A stretch of 64,000 bases of DNA, taken from Agrypnia vestita. Its lineage: Eukaryota; Arthropoda; Insecta; Trichoptera; Phryganeidae. Made by a program: the position numbers and the translations under genes. This document shows, piece by piece, positions 22,262-36,900 of this stretch (the stretch's first letter is position 1; each line of letters starts with the position of its first letter). The stretch covers positions 248,001 to 312,000 of the forward strand of contig JADDOH010001997.1 of assembly GCA_016648135.1 (NCBI GenBank). Reading direction: 5' to 3'. Under the pieces are notes generated by a model that saw only the letters and a list, made by a program, of their open reading frames with translations, was not told where the DNA came from and did not search any database.

Positions 22262-23033
22262 TCAGATGACGGATGACGGAAAAGTTTTTGGAAAAGAACT
22301 AAAAACTTTTTGTGCCTTTGTGGATCTCCAAAAAGCATATGACAGGTATGAGAGCGTATGACAGTGTATGATAAGACGAAAGTAATGGAAGGTTTTGTCT
22401 GAATACAGGGTGAAGAGTAAACTCATACAGGCAATTGCATCCCTGTACGAAGGAAGTAGTGCTTGCGTGAGAATTAATGGGGCATTCACATCATGGTTTG
22501 ATATTACAATAGGTGTCAAATCAATAACATTGGTCATTCAGGGATGCGTAATGTCACCATGGCTTTTCAACCTGTATATGAACAATTGTATGAAAGAACT
22601 GAAGGAACTAGAAGACGAGCGAAAATGGACAGACTCATCATATCCTGCCTACTATACTCAGATGATGCAGTATTAGTGGCTAATAGTGAGGCTTATATGC
22701 AGTTCCTGGTATCCAGGATTTCCGATGTGTGCATGCAGAGTGAATTTCTGATGAATGTTAGCAAATCGAAAGTGATGGTTTTTGCGAGAGAGACGAAAGA
22801 GTGACCAAGTGTGATATAATTGTCAACAACGAATGCTTAGTACAAATGAACGAGTTTGTGCATTAGGAAAGTATCTTTAGTAGAGACGGCAAGGCTGAGA
22901 ATGATATCGAAAGGACAGTGACTGCGGGAAACAAAGTTAATGGTGCTATACATGCAATCATGGCCAATAAGAATCTCTCAAAGGAAGCAAGACTAACGGT
23001 ACATAATGGTGTCCTAGTGCCAACCCTTTTTTG
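22262..23033 (+). mobile_element. RTE-like reverse transcriptase fragment
   Basis: Plus-strand remnants in order: FCAFVDLQKAYDR, LIQAIASLYEGSSACVRING, IQGCVMSPWLFNLYMNNC, LLYSDDAVLVANSE (YADD-type active site, here YSDD), FLMNVSKSKVMVFARE, then after a frame break SIFSRDGK and LSKEARLTVHNGVLVPTL. Several frameshifts and one stop. It is cut at the point where the C-terminal WYGHV-type region would begin. Confidence 0.75.
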
Positions 23034-25060
23034 TAAAAAAATTAATTAACAAAAATTGGACTTAACGCATTTTTGAAATCGGTGGGTATGTTTCAGTGAC
23101 TGAATAATGTAATAAATGAAAAATAAACTTTTTTTTAATGAAATCCTATATTGTTTGATGGTTTTGATAGTTTTTTAGAGCATGGTGAAAAATTTGAATA
23201 ATTTAACCACTAAAACGGCGAATTTTCTTCTAAAAACGAGCTGGCATGTGGCATCTATGAAGCGTCATAAATAACCAAACGGTCGACTAGGAAGATGGTT
23301 GGTCTTTTCTCCACTCGAGATTCATGTCACCTGCTGGATCTCGTCTCTATGTATTATAACCTCTTTGAGTTGTTACCTCGGTGCGTCCACAGGTAAGTAA
23401 TACACTCTTTTTGTATTACTTACCGTCTTGGAAAATTTAATGAACAAGCTTGAATGACAGTCAAAAAGTATTGTAACTCAAATCATCCTTTACATTGGGA
23501 ATCCAGAGTATCACTGAGACTGAGCACTCTTCGAATGAATCTTTTTTTTAAAAATATGAATAATTACTTGATTTTTGTCTTTATGGCTTCTAGGCCTTAA
23601 TATTTTATCGAAGATTTAGATCAATTGACCAAGATTCAGATTTAGATCAAGACCAATTGCATCGACCATTACTTTAAAATTTTCGTCCTGTGTCTTTTTA
23701 TCCCTGTACACGGGCAATATTTAAATTTTTTCAGCGGTGTTCAACACTCGCGAACACGCTGATGCGAAAGGATTTTTCTGGATGGGTGGGAATTGTTTCC
23801 ATCACAACCTAACCCATCAAAAGTGAAAACAATGTGACAGCTTTATTTTGTAAATTTTTATCAACAATTATGCACTATCGGTTTGTTTTTAGATTTTTCA
23901 ATATTTATTTTCAGTTCAGACATATTTCAGTGCGTTCTAGATGGATTTGAATATTTTTTTATATACTCTCGAGCTACAGACCATCATATAACTGTCTGGC
24001 AGTTTGTACAGGCCGGTAAACAGATGTTTGGATGAAAAACTTTGAATATTCTTTCATTATCTATTGCCCTTAAATATTACAATATTTTACCCACCGCACT
24101 AAAAATTGTAACCATAGTAAACAAGTCAACTAAAAAAAAAAATGGATAATCGAAACACAAGAACATCTGATATCCTTATAAATGTATATTGTAATCATCA
24201 TACAACTATCATTCGAGTCACTATTTTGAAAGCTAGGTATTAATATTAGTCACTACTTACTAATTTATATAGTTTTTATTGAGTTTTATTCGTGTGTAAA
24301 TCATTACAAATCTCTCACTTCTCATCTCCCGAACCTATGTACAGGTATATGTAATATACCTTTATAGGATTTAATATTCTCATAATGTACGTAATATATA
24401 TTATATTTTGTATATTTTCTTTGGGGATTTTAGGATTTAATAAATAAAAAATGTAAACATAAAAAATGTTTCATACATATTGGCGAATATACGAATGTGA
24501 ATGACTTATCCGAAGTGATGATTTTCTATATTGTCTACTTGCATAATTATATATTTGTAGCTTTTTTTATTATAAGGCTGATCTCGATCCTAGCCTGGCT
24601 ATACTTAGGCTTTTTTGTTTTGTTTTGGTGTAGAAAATTCCAAGCCTTATGTCTATTTTTCATTTGGACTATGTGGGAAATTTTTTGGTGTACATCTTGA
24701 ATTTCTTTATTTTCAAAATTAACATTATATAAATTAAACATAACAATTATTGGTAAAATTAAAATTCTTAAATATATTTATGAATGTTACACTACATTAA
24801 GCACATTGAAGCATTACAAAGTTGATGAAAAATATTATTTTCATTGTCAATTATATGTAAACACTCGTTACAGAATTTTAATTTGTCAAAAGTAATTTCG
24901 ATTGTCTTGTTAATAACATTTAAGTAATCTGTAGAAATAATATTTATTCGCTTAATTAAGAATAATTTGTGGATGAAGTTAGTTTTTATTCTGTATGGTT
25001 TCATTATGTAATTTGAAAATGCCCTTATGAACCAAAAATTGAACTACCTAGATAAAAAAA
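23034..25060. other. gene-free AT-rich stretch
   Basis: Small open frames exist on both strands (around 24547-24741 and 24792-25004 on the minus strand) but none resembles a known family and none has splice or promoter context. No terminal repeats identified. Confidence 0.45.
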
Positions 25061-25071
25061 ATGCTTTAGAA

Positions 25072-25130
25072 TAGCAGTTCCCAACGGGTGCCCTGGGGCA
25101 CCATGAATTGAAAATGTTTGGGAACCTCTG
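25072..25130. mobile_element. 59-bp hAT-type micro-element with 8-bp target duplication
   Basis: Ends TAGCAGTTCCCAA and, inverted, CAGAGGTTCCCAA, the classic hAT terminal word. The same eight bases CTTTAGAA lie directly outside both ends (25064-25071 and 25131-25138). Only about 30 bp remain between the terminal repeats. Confidence 0.75.
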
Positions 25131-25869
25131 CTTTAGAACATAAATCTATTTTTTGTTTTATATACTTATTATACGCAATTTAGTTTCTCCGGATTGATCG
25201 AACTTGATTCTATATAAAGTTTAGGTTTACACATACTTACAGTATTTTTTTAAATTCCGCAATAATTATTTTTTATCTGGATTTTTACAGTGCATGTAAT
25301 TCAAAATATGGTATCTTCAATACCTTATATAATTGAGTAAGACTGTTCTATGAATTAAATTTCAGTAGATTCTACTAAACATTGTCACAATTTTTTTTTG
25401 CATGGGTGCTTTTTTTAAACATGTATAAAATTCCAAAATCTTATTCTTTGAAAATTATATTGGTATTTTCTATTAACAATAATAAGTTAGAGCCTGTCGA
25501 ATGTTATTCGTTTTTTATTCTAAATTTATTAAAGAATTTTCTTTGGTCCCCATGAACAATTCATCAGTATTAGCAAGTTGTGGGTCCCAGAAAATTGTGG
25601 CAACTTTTTTTAATAAGCACCAAAAAAGAACTTTTAAAATTCTCAATAATTTAATTAAGAAACCAATCAACGACGTACAAATTAAAAATAATTAAGCTTT
25701 TTTTATGAATCATTTGAAGAGGCTCTGGTTTTCTCATGTGTGTAATATTGCATTGTAATTGTGACCTTAAATTTAAATCTAATCAAAATACATCAAAATA
25801 TTTTATTTGATTAAGATTTTGAAATATTGAGTGCATGAAAAACTGACTTTTGTAAACCTTTTACCCAAT

Positions 25870-26050
25870 GTATACTTTTTCATTTACGAAAAACTATCAA
25901 ATTAGTACGTATAAACCGTGCGTACAAAGCACATTCTTTCATTGTGTTGATGTTTAAAACCGTAGACACCAACACAATGAAACAATGTTCTTCGTACGCA
26001 CGGCTTACACATGCTAATTCAATTGTCTTTCTTTAATGGAAAATAGTCTA
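25870..26050. mobile_element. foldback MITE, family copy 1
   Basis: Inverted arms around ATTAGTACGTATAAACCGTGC and GCACGGCTTACACATGCTAAT, with the central TGTGTTGATGTTT/CCAACACAATGAAAC hairpin. Copy 2 of the same family is at 35275-35465. Confidence 0.65.
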
Positions 26051-26633
26051 CCAGCATTAAGGAGGATCTACTGTTTTAAATTTACATTGTTTTTTCAAAA
26101 ACAACAAATTGTCCATTTTTTAAATCATGAAGTGCTAGCTTTTGAATAATGTCCATCTTCATAAAAAATTTGCAACATAGGGAGCGTAATAATGTGTCAT
26201 TGGTCTGTGACATTCATTATTTAATTAATAGTGTCCTTTTGTACTACGTACTTACTACATTGTTCTTCTTGGAGCAGTATATTACTTTTTACTTGGTTGG
26301 ATCAGTTTTTTCAACAATATTTTCTTTCCTTATTACATATAATAATAAAATATTTATACATTTTGAGTAACTTAGTAATATACAATTATTTAAACGGAAG
26401 TCATAATTATTTTCCCGATTTTTGACATCTATTTATATTCAGATCTCTTTTTATATAATATTAACCTTCACTTATTAAGGCAAGAAGTTAATAAAAAAAT
26501 CAATTAATAATATTTTTAATTTAGGCATACAAATTCTAATAATAATCATTAATTTGCTGAATCGGTTTAAATCTTTGGTATAGCAAGTTCTTTTAAGAAT
26601 ATAAAATTATTTTCTACAAGACGTGAAACAATC

Positions 26634-26926
26634 GACCGTATTCTGAAATAAGCAATATTGCTATTTATGTATCTCGAGAGTTATTGTATAACATTGTAAT
26701 TCTGCCAATTTTGACGTTTTAAGTTTGACATGTTTGAAATTAATGAATTCAATCAATCAGAAAGCTCCAAAGCTGATAAGTTATTCAAAATTATGAATAG
26801 TTAGCTTTCTAATTGATTGAATTCATTAATTTCAAACTTGTCAAATTTAAAACTTCAAAATTGGCGGCATCACAATGTTGTACACTGTCAAGATACAGAA
26901 ATAGCAATATTGCTTATTTCAGAATA
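26634..26926. mobile_element. foldback MITE with about 130-bp arms
   Basis: Left arm GTATTCTGAAATAAGCAATA and right arm its reverse complement near 26905-26925. Inner arms TTGAAATTAATGAATTCAAT match as well. The arms have diverged at about one site in eight. No ORF. Confidence 0.7.
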
Positions 26927-27702
26927 CTGCCGATAAACCATTGATTTTATAACTTACCATATAAATCTTAAAAATGCTCTCTATACTGCCTGCTACTCCA
27001 GTGAGTTTATTATTAGAATTAAAAGCTCTTATATTAATTGACTAGAATGACGTTTTATAAGCAGGTTTGTTTTGTTTTTCAAGTAATATTCGAGGTGCTT
27101 TTTTTTGCTCTGTACTCAGAGGGTATGGAGCAGATTTAAAAAAGTAAATTAAAATGAAGAAAACATTATATGAAACATGACAATTAGTCAAATACATTAT
27201 TTTAAGATTTGAGTGGTAGCGATTGTAGCAATACTTGATACTTGCTTTCTTGATACTTGCTTTACACATACTACAGTATCCAAGTACTTATTCTAGACCA
27301 TCAAAGTGACATATTCTTCCTTTAACTACAGTATTAATGTATATGTATTTATAGCCTGTAACCGCTCCACGTTATAAATTTAATCATTTCAAAAGGAGCT
27401 TTCAATAATTCTATCTTTGCCTGAATTTAGAAATACAGAGTAATGGAAAAATGTGATTTAATGTGTTAATATTATTTTAATTAAATAATGATGTATGAAT
27501 TTCCTGACCCACCATTAATTGTCTGACCAGTTTGATTTTGCACATTATTTATTTTCTTGTGCAGTAATCCAACCGGACTGCAACAGATATGTATATCTTG
27601 TGTTTGTCAAAAATTAATAATGTCAGGTGGCTATCTAAGCGAATACCCCATTCTTGTCTGAGAAGCGAGCCGAGATGGCTTTGGTCCGCAGTCCATGTGG
27701 CC

Positions 27703-27904
27703 CTATGAGATTGTAGTCAAGGCCGGGGCCTCCTCTTCGTGCACAATCTCATCGCACTCTTCATCGGGTCCTATGTGAGCATTGGGTGCGCACGGCAGAC
27801 GCAGCCCCCGCTCGGCCAGTCCTCGTAGGGCGCGCTTTCTGAATAACACCAACACTAGGAAGAAAACGAGCCCTTGGAGGCAATTGAAGGTGTCTATGAT
27901 CAAC
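27703..27904 (-). CDS. gene B exon 8 (TM7, C-terminal tail, stop)
   Basis: Acceptor TGTGCAG. It encodes TM7 (IIDTFNCLQGLVFFLVLVLF), a basic juxtamembrane stretch and an acidic tail, stop TAG at 27703-27705. Confidence 0.92.
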
Positions 27905-30900
27905 CTGCACACGCAAAATACACATGTTCATTAGAAAAATTAATAAAGATATAATAATGTACAGAAAAAAAACATTGAAAAAATTAACAAGTGAGGCCAA
28001 ATCTAATATAGTGTTTCATAGCTAGTAGCAAAAACTTCGGAGGAGTCTTCTTTATGCAATTTTGAATAGAAAATATTTTTGGTGAAACGTTGACAGTTAT
28101 AGAGATAAGCGACATCAAAATTAGCATTTTTTCTCTCAATATTTATGACTTATTTTAAAATAAAATTATTAACACCTTGCAGAAATTTGAAAAATATTTT
28201 TTTGTATTTTTCAAATTTGATGGGAATCTCCCTCGTTGACATAAAAAATAAATGTAAATTTGGATAATGTAAATTTCTTTATTACAGTAACTAATTGTAT
28301 AATTCAACAATGATACTGACCAAACTACGTGTTTTGTGTTATCAACGAAGCTGATGATTTCAAAGATCCATGATAACCCCATGACCAGGAATATTTTTAA
28401 ATACATAAGGAATCTGTAAAAAAAAGATCAATATTAGGTTTATTAAATTTTACAGTTGCCTTTAAAAAAGATCTCTCATTTAAAAAAGTTGCCTTTAGAT
28501 AGAGCTTTGATTTAAAAAAGTTGCCTTTAGAAAGATTTCTCACTTAAAAAGTTAGATTTATTCGCTATCATTACCTGAGTTTACAAAAGTCATTTGTCGA
28601 CTATGGTAATGGTGTGTTAGCTATGGGAGTTTATCCTACGAGTGCAATACATATTACATACATTTTATTTAAATGTATACATTTCATCATTTATTAATTT
28701 ATTTGACCTCTTTTTGATGAAGCGGTCTGTCGTTATTGACTTCAGCATCACTCCAATCTTTATAGAAAGTTGCTCACTTCTTCTTTTCTGCTCCTTCAAA
28801 ATTTTCTTCAGTCATACTTTTAGAGCAGTCTTTGTTAGTGCTTTGTTATGAATTCTCCATCAAAACTCTCAAATTTAATTGAAAATAGTGCACATTTACA
28901 TTTTCATTACCTGATAAATCGATCGTCATTGACAATTTTGAAATGAAATGGGCTAAACATGAGAATAAACACTGAAAACCATAATATAAAATCCCCCCTA
29001 TTCTCGGACTAACAAGAATGTTGTAATTGAAGATTTTTATGCCACACATGTATGTCAAGTGTTCTATCAAAACTTCCTATCATTGTAGCCAAAATATTGG
29101 CTTTAATTTAATATTTGGACATTTTGGATGAAGAAATAAGATGCATGTGATGTAAACTGGTTTCTACCAGCTTTAAAAATAATATTAGTATTTATTTTTT
29201 TATAATATTCGTCACGTCTAAATTGACAAAGTGTACAATGTTATATAATAGGAGTCAAGACATGATTGTTATGATATTGCAAACCAATGGGAATGGACCC
29301 GGGTGGATTAAATATATTAATTATTCAGGCAAATTAGTACATTTAGGAGACTATAGATAACCTATATTCGACCTCACCTTGAATATGCTCATCCACATAT
29401 AAATTTAACATAAATAGAATTGAAAACATTCAAAAAACATTTCTTAAGAACTTTAACCACAAATTTAATTTGAATTTTAACTATTTGGACTCAACACAAT
29501 TTCATAAACTAGACACTCTTGAAAACAGGCAAATATTATCAGATCAATTTTATTTTTCCAAATAATTCATAACTTATTGATTCTCCTGAAATCACCAGCT
29601 TGCTATCTTTCCATTTCCCACTCTGACCTACCAGACAGAAGTATCTCTTTTCCCTTCCAACTTATCATACCAATAATAGGAAATCCTCTCCCATCCCACG
29701 CATATGCTCAGATTATAATAACCTTTTGAGTTCAATAGATATTTTTAATACTAAATATAAATATAAATACGAAATAAATATGAAGAGTATCGTCATATGG
29801 TGAGGCAGATACTAGAAACTCGCCCCCCTCCCCGACAATGTGAATTATATACATTTCGAACCCTTTTATGTTTATGATAAAGTTAAATTAGGAACAAACA
29901 CTTAAAGGAAACTATAAAATTGTTTAATCTGTCATTGATATCAAATTGATTTATAATTATGTCTATCTGTGTCGTCCTTTAATTGTGGGAGACATTTAAC
30001 AATTTTTTCTGTATTTTGTCCTACCAAGCAATTATGTCTCCCTGTTGGATGACCGAATAAAATAAAAATAAAAAAATTCTGGGATCAAAAGCGACTTCTT
30101 ACTTATACTTCATGCCCCTGATCTTTGTGACATTCTCGTAACTTGTCTTCTTCCAGAGTTTTATTGATGTCACAACAAACAGTAGAATATTGCAAACTAT
30201 CAGTATTGCCACTGGTCCATAGAAGTACCCCCACGTTTCAATTTCACCTGTAATTAAGGAAATTATAAATAAAATCTGGCGTAATATAATTGTATATTTT
30301 CAAACAATTTAAAAATCTCCATTTACAATTACTCTATGTTTACCATTTACTAATATCATATCTTTATGTTGATACTTGATACCACCATCTCATAATTGAA
30401 TCAACTTTACACAAAAGATTTTCAACGGCTGTATAAACATGATAATATTTTAAAAAGTAGCGGTCCATAAATATTTAGCTGACAGATCACTTTAGTATGA
30501 CCAGTCAATATCCATTCTGTTTTAATGTGATATTTAATATTTGATACGTAAATTCAACACACCATATTGGAAGATGATTCATCCTCATTGTCATCTCTTA
30601 AATAAATTTAGCTTTACAAATATTCAAACTCGGATTTGTTTACCAGTTTTGAACCAGCTGTCAATACCGCACAAGCAAAAAAGCTATGCATTAATAAAAT
30701 CCTTGGAAACAACCACTAATGAAATAATCCTTAACACATGAAAAAGACGATTTGAAATTTTATCCATAATCCGTGTACAGCTAGAATTTTTATTTTCAAC
30801 TGCTGTTTCTGCATACAACTTCATACCAATGCTTCTCCGATTTTACTTTTTTACGCGCATTAAATTTGTTTCTTGAATCTCTCAGACAGTCTTACTGAAC

Positions 30901-33900
30901 TGAATATTTTCCTACTGAAGCTGTATTATATTTGCCTTATATTTATGTCCGCGAGTTTTATGTAGCTGCTAAGTAAATTTTTCATACTATAGCGTGTTTC
31001 TTCGACGGGTCTAATTTTTGGTGAGAATAGTGCGCACGTCACTTAGGGTCGGTTGTTTCAAGTTGGATCAAAGTAAGCGTTCTTTTAAAGCACAGATTTT
31101 TACGTTCTCCACCAATCAGACGATCCGTTTTCGTAAAAATCTATGCTTTAATCGACCGCTTACTTTGATCGAACTTGAAACAACCGGGCCTTATAGAAAT
31201 GACACTGTTAACAATTCTATACCTACTGACATACTAAATGTTTTTGTCTGATTTCCAATTGTCAATTTCTTCCGGAACCACTTATAGATATGACATTGTT
31301 ACTAATTACATATTTACTGACATATTTAATGTTTTTTGTGTATTCCGGCGGTTAATTTGCTTGTCAATCCTTTGCGATCATTTGCTAATAGATTGGCATT
31401 GTTTTAATCGATTATTATTTTTATTTCATTAGTTCATTAATTGCAATTAATAGTATAGATTTAATCTGTTTCTGTTTGTTTATACGAACTAGTTTATAGT
31501 AATTAGTAAAGAAAATTCATAATATATGTTTGTGAACATTTTATATGCAATATGAATACTTTTATTCACAACATTTCCATCATTGACATCGTAAAATTTT
31601 TGATTGTTCGCATGGTGAAAAAAAATGTATATCTGAAATTAGTCCAATTCCCATTTTAATTATATATCTTCGAAATATATTAGAAATCTTTGCCACAATA
31701 AAATATCCATACTCGTATATACGTATGTATATATGCATGTATACAGGGTTTAATACAGTAGTTCACAATACTTTACAGTTGAATTCTTGCCTTGATTGCA
31801 TATCTCCATAACTATTAATATTAGGTCATGGTTCCTTGAACATTTTCGACTTATAATCAAGGCACAAATCCACCTGTTAAGTATTGTGGACTAGCTTTAA
31901 GTATTGTGGACTAGCATTGTTACATTCTGTAAATTTTTTATTCATAGTCGGCAACTACACAAGCTATGTTGATGCTTGCTCCACGTCACCACCGTATAGT
32001 AACGTGACCTGCGTGGAGCATGTTCCTCGATAACTTACCGCTAAACCAGCAGGACCTGTCTCCAAAGCCAGGCTTGAGGTGGTCTCCGGACACGTGCTCG
32101 GCGACCACAGCCGCGAGCAAGAACGCGGCAGGCATCCCCCATCCGTACACGCTATACGCCATGAAGGTCTGTTTCTCAGACATGTCGGAAGTGCGGAAAC
32201 TAAAAAGTGCATTCATTTTATATCGTGAAATCTTAAACAACTTTTATTGCATAATTTTTATTTTTATAGCAAAATTTTTGGGGTTGGACATAATTATTAA
32301 TTTCATAATACTAACAAACTATGTATTCAAACCACTTGACTAATTTTAACGTCTACATGTTAGGATACCACTGTATCTTTGTTAGTACCATGGCATGCAT
32401 ATCTGATTTACCGGTAAATCGTCTTCCAAGTACCTATATAAAGTAATTTCTATAAATTATTTTTCACCTTTTTATGTATTATATTATAATAATATAAAAT
32501 AATATTAATGTAATAATATTTTTAAACTACGATATTTTCAAAAAGCAGGATCTTCGAACGTTTTGATGTATGGTTCGTTTACCTGGATTTTTGAAGAATT
32601 ATCTCCGGTGCATACAATGCACGCACGCGCGTTGGGGATCCCAGATTAACAATCGCTAGTAAAGCTTAAGCTTAAAAATCACTAGTCAAGCTCGCGGTAC
32701 TTTCTTGAATACTATTCATCCCTTGGCGGCTATCCTGTCTTCGAACAAATACTTTTTACTGTCCTCTGAAGTTTCGTGAAGTCCAGTTGCACTATACATT
32801 GTCTCTTTCAACATGATGTCATGGAAATTTTATCTATTATTAAAACAGTGATATTTAATAAACAGTAAATAGTTTGTATCGTTTCTTAACAAATAGGTAT
32901 ATCGAATTTATTATCGATTGAAATTAACAAATAATAAACCTTTTTATTTAATAATTTCTCAATTTAAATGTGTCTCTGTCAATCTCCACCCCACACCCTC
33001 GCCACGAATGAGGCCACGCCCCTACGCGACAATTGATGCGCTTACATATTTAATTTACGGAATTATGCATCTTTCCCAACGAAGATACAGTGGTATGGAA
33101 ACCGGCCGACTTTAAAAATAATCAATGTGGTTGTATAAAATAAAATTAGTTTTCTGAAATTAATAAATATTGCCTTTGTTAACATGTTTTAAGTACAGAT
33201 TTTTTTTTTAAATTCCTTATTGAAAATAAAATACATCGATAGGTACACGATTTTAAATGTTAAATTTTTTATATTTCTTTAACTTGTAGTTAAAGAAATA
33301 TAAAATTCCCCAGAAAAGTTAAAACTTGTGTTAGGGGACAGGAGTACATGAGGCACAATATCAGGATGAATGTATAGTATGAATGATATAAGTCAATAAG
33401 TATAAGATATAGATGGAACAGTGTAGAGAATTATAAACATCATTAAATAAATATTAGTGAATCAAGTATACAAATTATTTTCGGAGCATTGATTTTATGA
33501 GTATATAAGATGCAAAATATGTGTTTGATTTTTGTAGTCTAACAGCAACAGTCTCCAGTAGCCAAAAATTTATTTTTGGCATACCCGGGTAATACCCGCC
33601 TTTTAAAATGAAATGATACGACTATAATCATATAATTAGTCAACAGTAATCAACAATAAGTTATCATATGCGGGTTTTAACCGCCTTTTCGAACCTCATT
33701 TCAGGCCAGCAAGTTAGTCATATCTTCATAGCACAAGCGTTTAGCTTAGTTTGAAAATAGTAAGAATATTGATGTGACACGTATTCCGTGTTCGCATCTC
33801 TATTAAAAAAAAAAAGTGAATGTTCTCCTGTTATGTTTATGTTCCGGGTTTCATACTTACACCACTGTCTTCATCACGTTAATGGACACGACGTTCATCC

Positions 33901-36900
33901 AGAAGAATGTGCCCAGCATCCAGAAGTATATGAGAAAACCTGAAAATGATTGTTTATGTTTGAGCTGTCCAATAATACCATCGAAAAACAAATGAAAACA
34001 TAACATTTCTCGGCGAAATTTGAATTGGATGAACTTTTTGAAAGAATACTAAATTAATGTTTTACCGTTTCCTTGACGTGTTTTTATACACATCCGGCTA
34101 TTTCATGAAACATTAAAATGAAATGTATTGGTCGGTTCATTGAAAACAATGTCTTGGAATATTTCCAAATATTTAGACCGATATTTCCGATAAGTGTCGA
34201 ACTTTGTGTTTATTCTTAGAGTACGACATGTTTATTCGAAATTCGTATAAAGTTAGACTTCTATGTAGACTTTTTAATATGTAGGTACTCACGTCACTCA
34301 ATGTCATCTTCAGATGCTGAAGTATATGGGGATGACGATATATCCCAATTATAATAATTTCGTTGTCTGTCCGTCCGTCCGTCTGTCCCCGTAACTTCGT
34401 GTAACGTCCGTGACTATTTAGTAATTTTTTTCGAAAAATTTTTTTTTTATTTTTTCTAAAATTTTTTTTACATTATATTAAATAATTTTGATAAATACAT
34501 TGAGATTGTATTAAGGAAAATATTATTTACCATTGACGACGCAGAACATATCGTCCCCAATGATGAATAGTTGCGCCATCGACAAGTGGAAGAAGCCCAA
34601 ACAAAGGCATAGAGAAGTGCACGCTATGCACTTACCTTGCAGATCTCTGAAAATATCGTCCATAATGTTATATCATGACGTAGCATTAAAAGGTTTGGTT
34701 TAATTAGTCCGTCCGTCCCATCCTAAACCTTTTTAGGGATCAAATAGTACATAATTCATTAAAAAAGAACTACGGATAGACCAAAAATGAAACTGGACAA
34801 AACCAAATTGTAAGCTCATTAAAAAAATATATTACAATGAATTATGTAATATAATAATAACCCTAATGTAATGTATTCTTTAATATTTAATTGATATAAT
34901 ATTGCATACAAGTGCAATCCAGTTGTGCAAGATTTAAAAATAAATGTGTGTCTATACCTTTACCTATAAAATTCAAAGTATGTCTGTATATTCTCTATAC
35001 ATATCTACACCGTTTGACAGACTTGACCCAAATTTTGCATACTTAGTCTTAGGACCCGGCGGAAAACATAGGCTACAAAATTTTCTTAATTGCATTTTAC
35101 AACCCTGAAAAAAATACAGTCACCCTGCATCACCCTCCCGGACATCGCATTCGCCTCCTGGCTAGATCAAAATGGTAACATCGTTATTATTTACAGATAA
35201 ACAATGGCACCCCTCCCTCTCACAAACTCATTTTTAACTAAACCTGTAATCCAGACAGCGCCAGCTATCCCTTTTTCTATTTAAGAAAGACAATCGAATT
35301 AGTATGTGTAAGCTGTGCATATGAGGCATATTGTTTTCGTTGTGTTGGTGTTCATATCTGTAAACATCAACACAACAAAACAACGTGCGTCATACGCACG
35401 GCGCACACATACTAATTCGATTGTTTTTCTTAAGTGGAAAGAGGTCTACTGACCGCTAGTAAACAATAAATGAATGAGAGGAAAGCTTTGTACCTTAGTT
35501 CCGGGACGATTGCGTACACCAAGAGCGTGAGGATCAGGAAGCCCACCGAGATGAGCGCGAGAGTCCCCGAGACGACGGGCGTGAGGAAGGTAGTTTCCTG
35601 GACGGGGAAGCACACCAGGGCTATCTGGTTCTTCTGCATTCCTTCCAAGTTCAACGTTCGGATGTCCACGCTGTCGTTCGTCTCAATCTTGTCCGCTAGG
35701 CAATACCTGTGGCATAATTAATATTCGTATTAAGTTCTTTCTTAGTTAACATAAATTACACACAAGATAAGTTTCACAGGGGCAAATCTATGATAAACAT
35801 ATATAGATGTCTCTGACGGCCTGTATTAGCTGGCTTAAATGATCACTTTACGTTAATTATAATGCAACGTTCACCGATTCTGCCCTTTCAGATTCGTACC
35901 TAAATTATGAGTTGAAAATGTCCAAGTAACATTGTCCTAATTCCAATAGTTACGGAGATAAGCGACCTGAAAGTTTGCATTTTTTCCAATATTTTTGACC
36001 TATCTATAAAAAGTTGGGCAATCATTGAAGTAATATACACATAATTTTATATGTGACATCGAAATGGTTAAATTATTATTTCTATAACTAAATCTTAAAG
36101 CCGCGCGAGTGTTATTTTGAATAAATTTGTAGAATAGAACAATAATTTAGCATTTATTGAAATCGTTAGAGTACGAAAAGTGTCTCCCTTCCACACTTGT
36201 CTTTGGTTTGTCAACAATTAATTCCGAAAAATTATTTATACAAGATTTTTATTTATGATAATATATTTTGATAACTTATTTAATTTCTTTTATATTTATT
36301 GATGCAATACGGTACATTCATAGAAACTTTTTTGTTTATAAATGATTAAATTATAGAATCATGTACCAATAACATGCACCCACCACACAACGTCAAAGAA
36401 ATATTTCAAATTTAAAATAATTAGTAATCTGTACGTATAAACATGGAATATTGTAAAATACATTATTTATAGCCCGCTTGGATGGTGTAATCTGTTTGTA
36501 AATGTGTTAAGATGAATTTTGGTGTATGTAGGGTGTACGTAGTGGACTTGGTGAGGAAAAATCTAAATGAGCAAAAGTTAATTTTATCGTTAAACATGTC
36601 CAGGTTGTCCATCATATCAACCCTGATGGACCCTGCAATGGGATCCGAAACATCGATCCGAGAGGTCACATATACACGGCAGAATATCCCAGAAAACTAT
36701 ACACAAAAGATTCTGATTGGCCGTGAAAACCCGAGAACATTTTTGTATCCAGGTTATTTTTACAATTATTAAAACTGTGTCGATTTTTATTTATGGTTTT
36801 TGTATTTAGTTTGTAGAATTCCTTTAATTGGTCAGCAAAAAATGAACTTCTCTTCATTTCTTAATATGTTTAAGAAACCCAAAATCAAGGCCATGAATTA

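Noticed and set aside
24497..25004. Several 60-70-codon frames
   Set aside because: Overlapping on both strands, rich in Phe/Ile/Lys as expected from AT-rich DNA, and without motifs.
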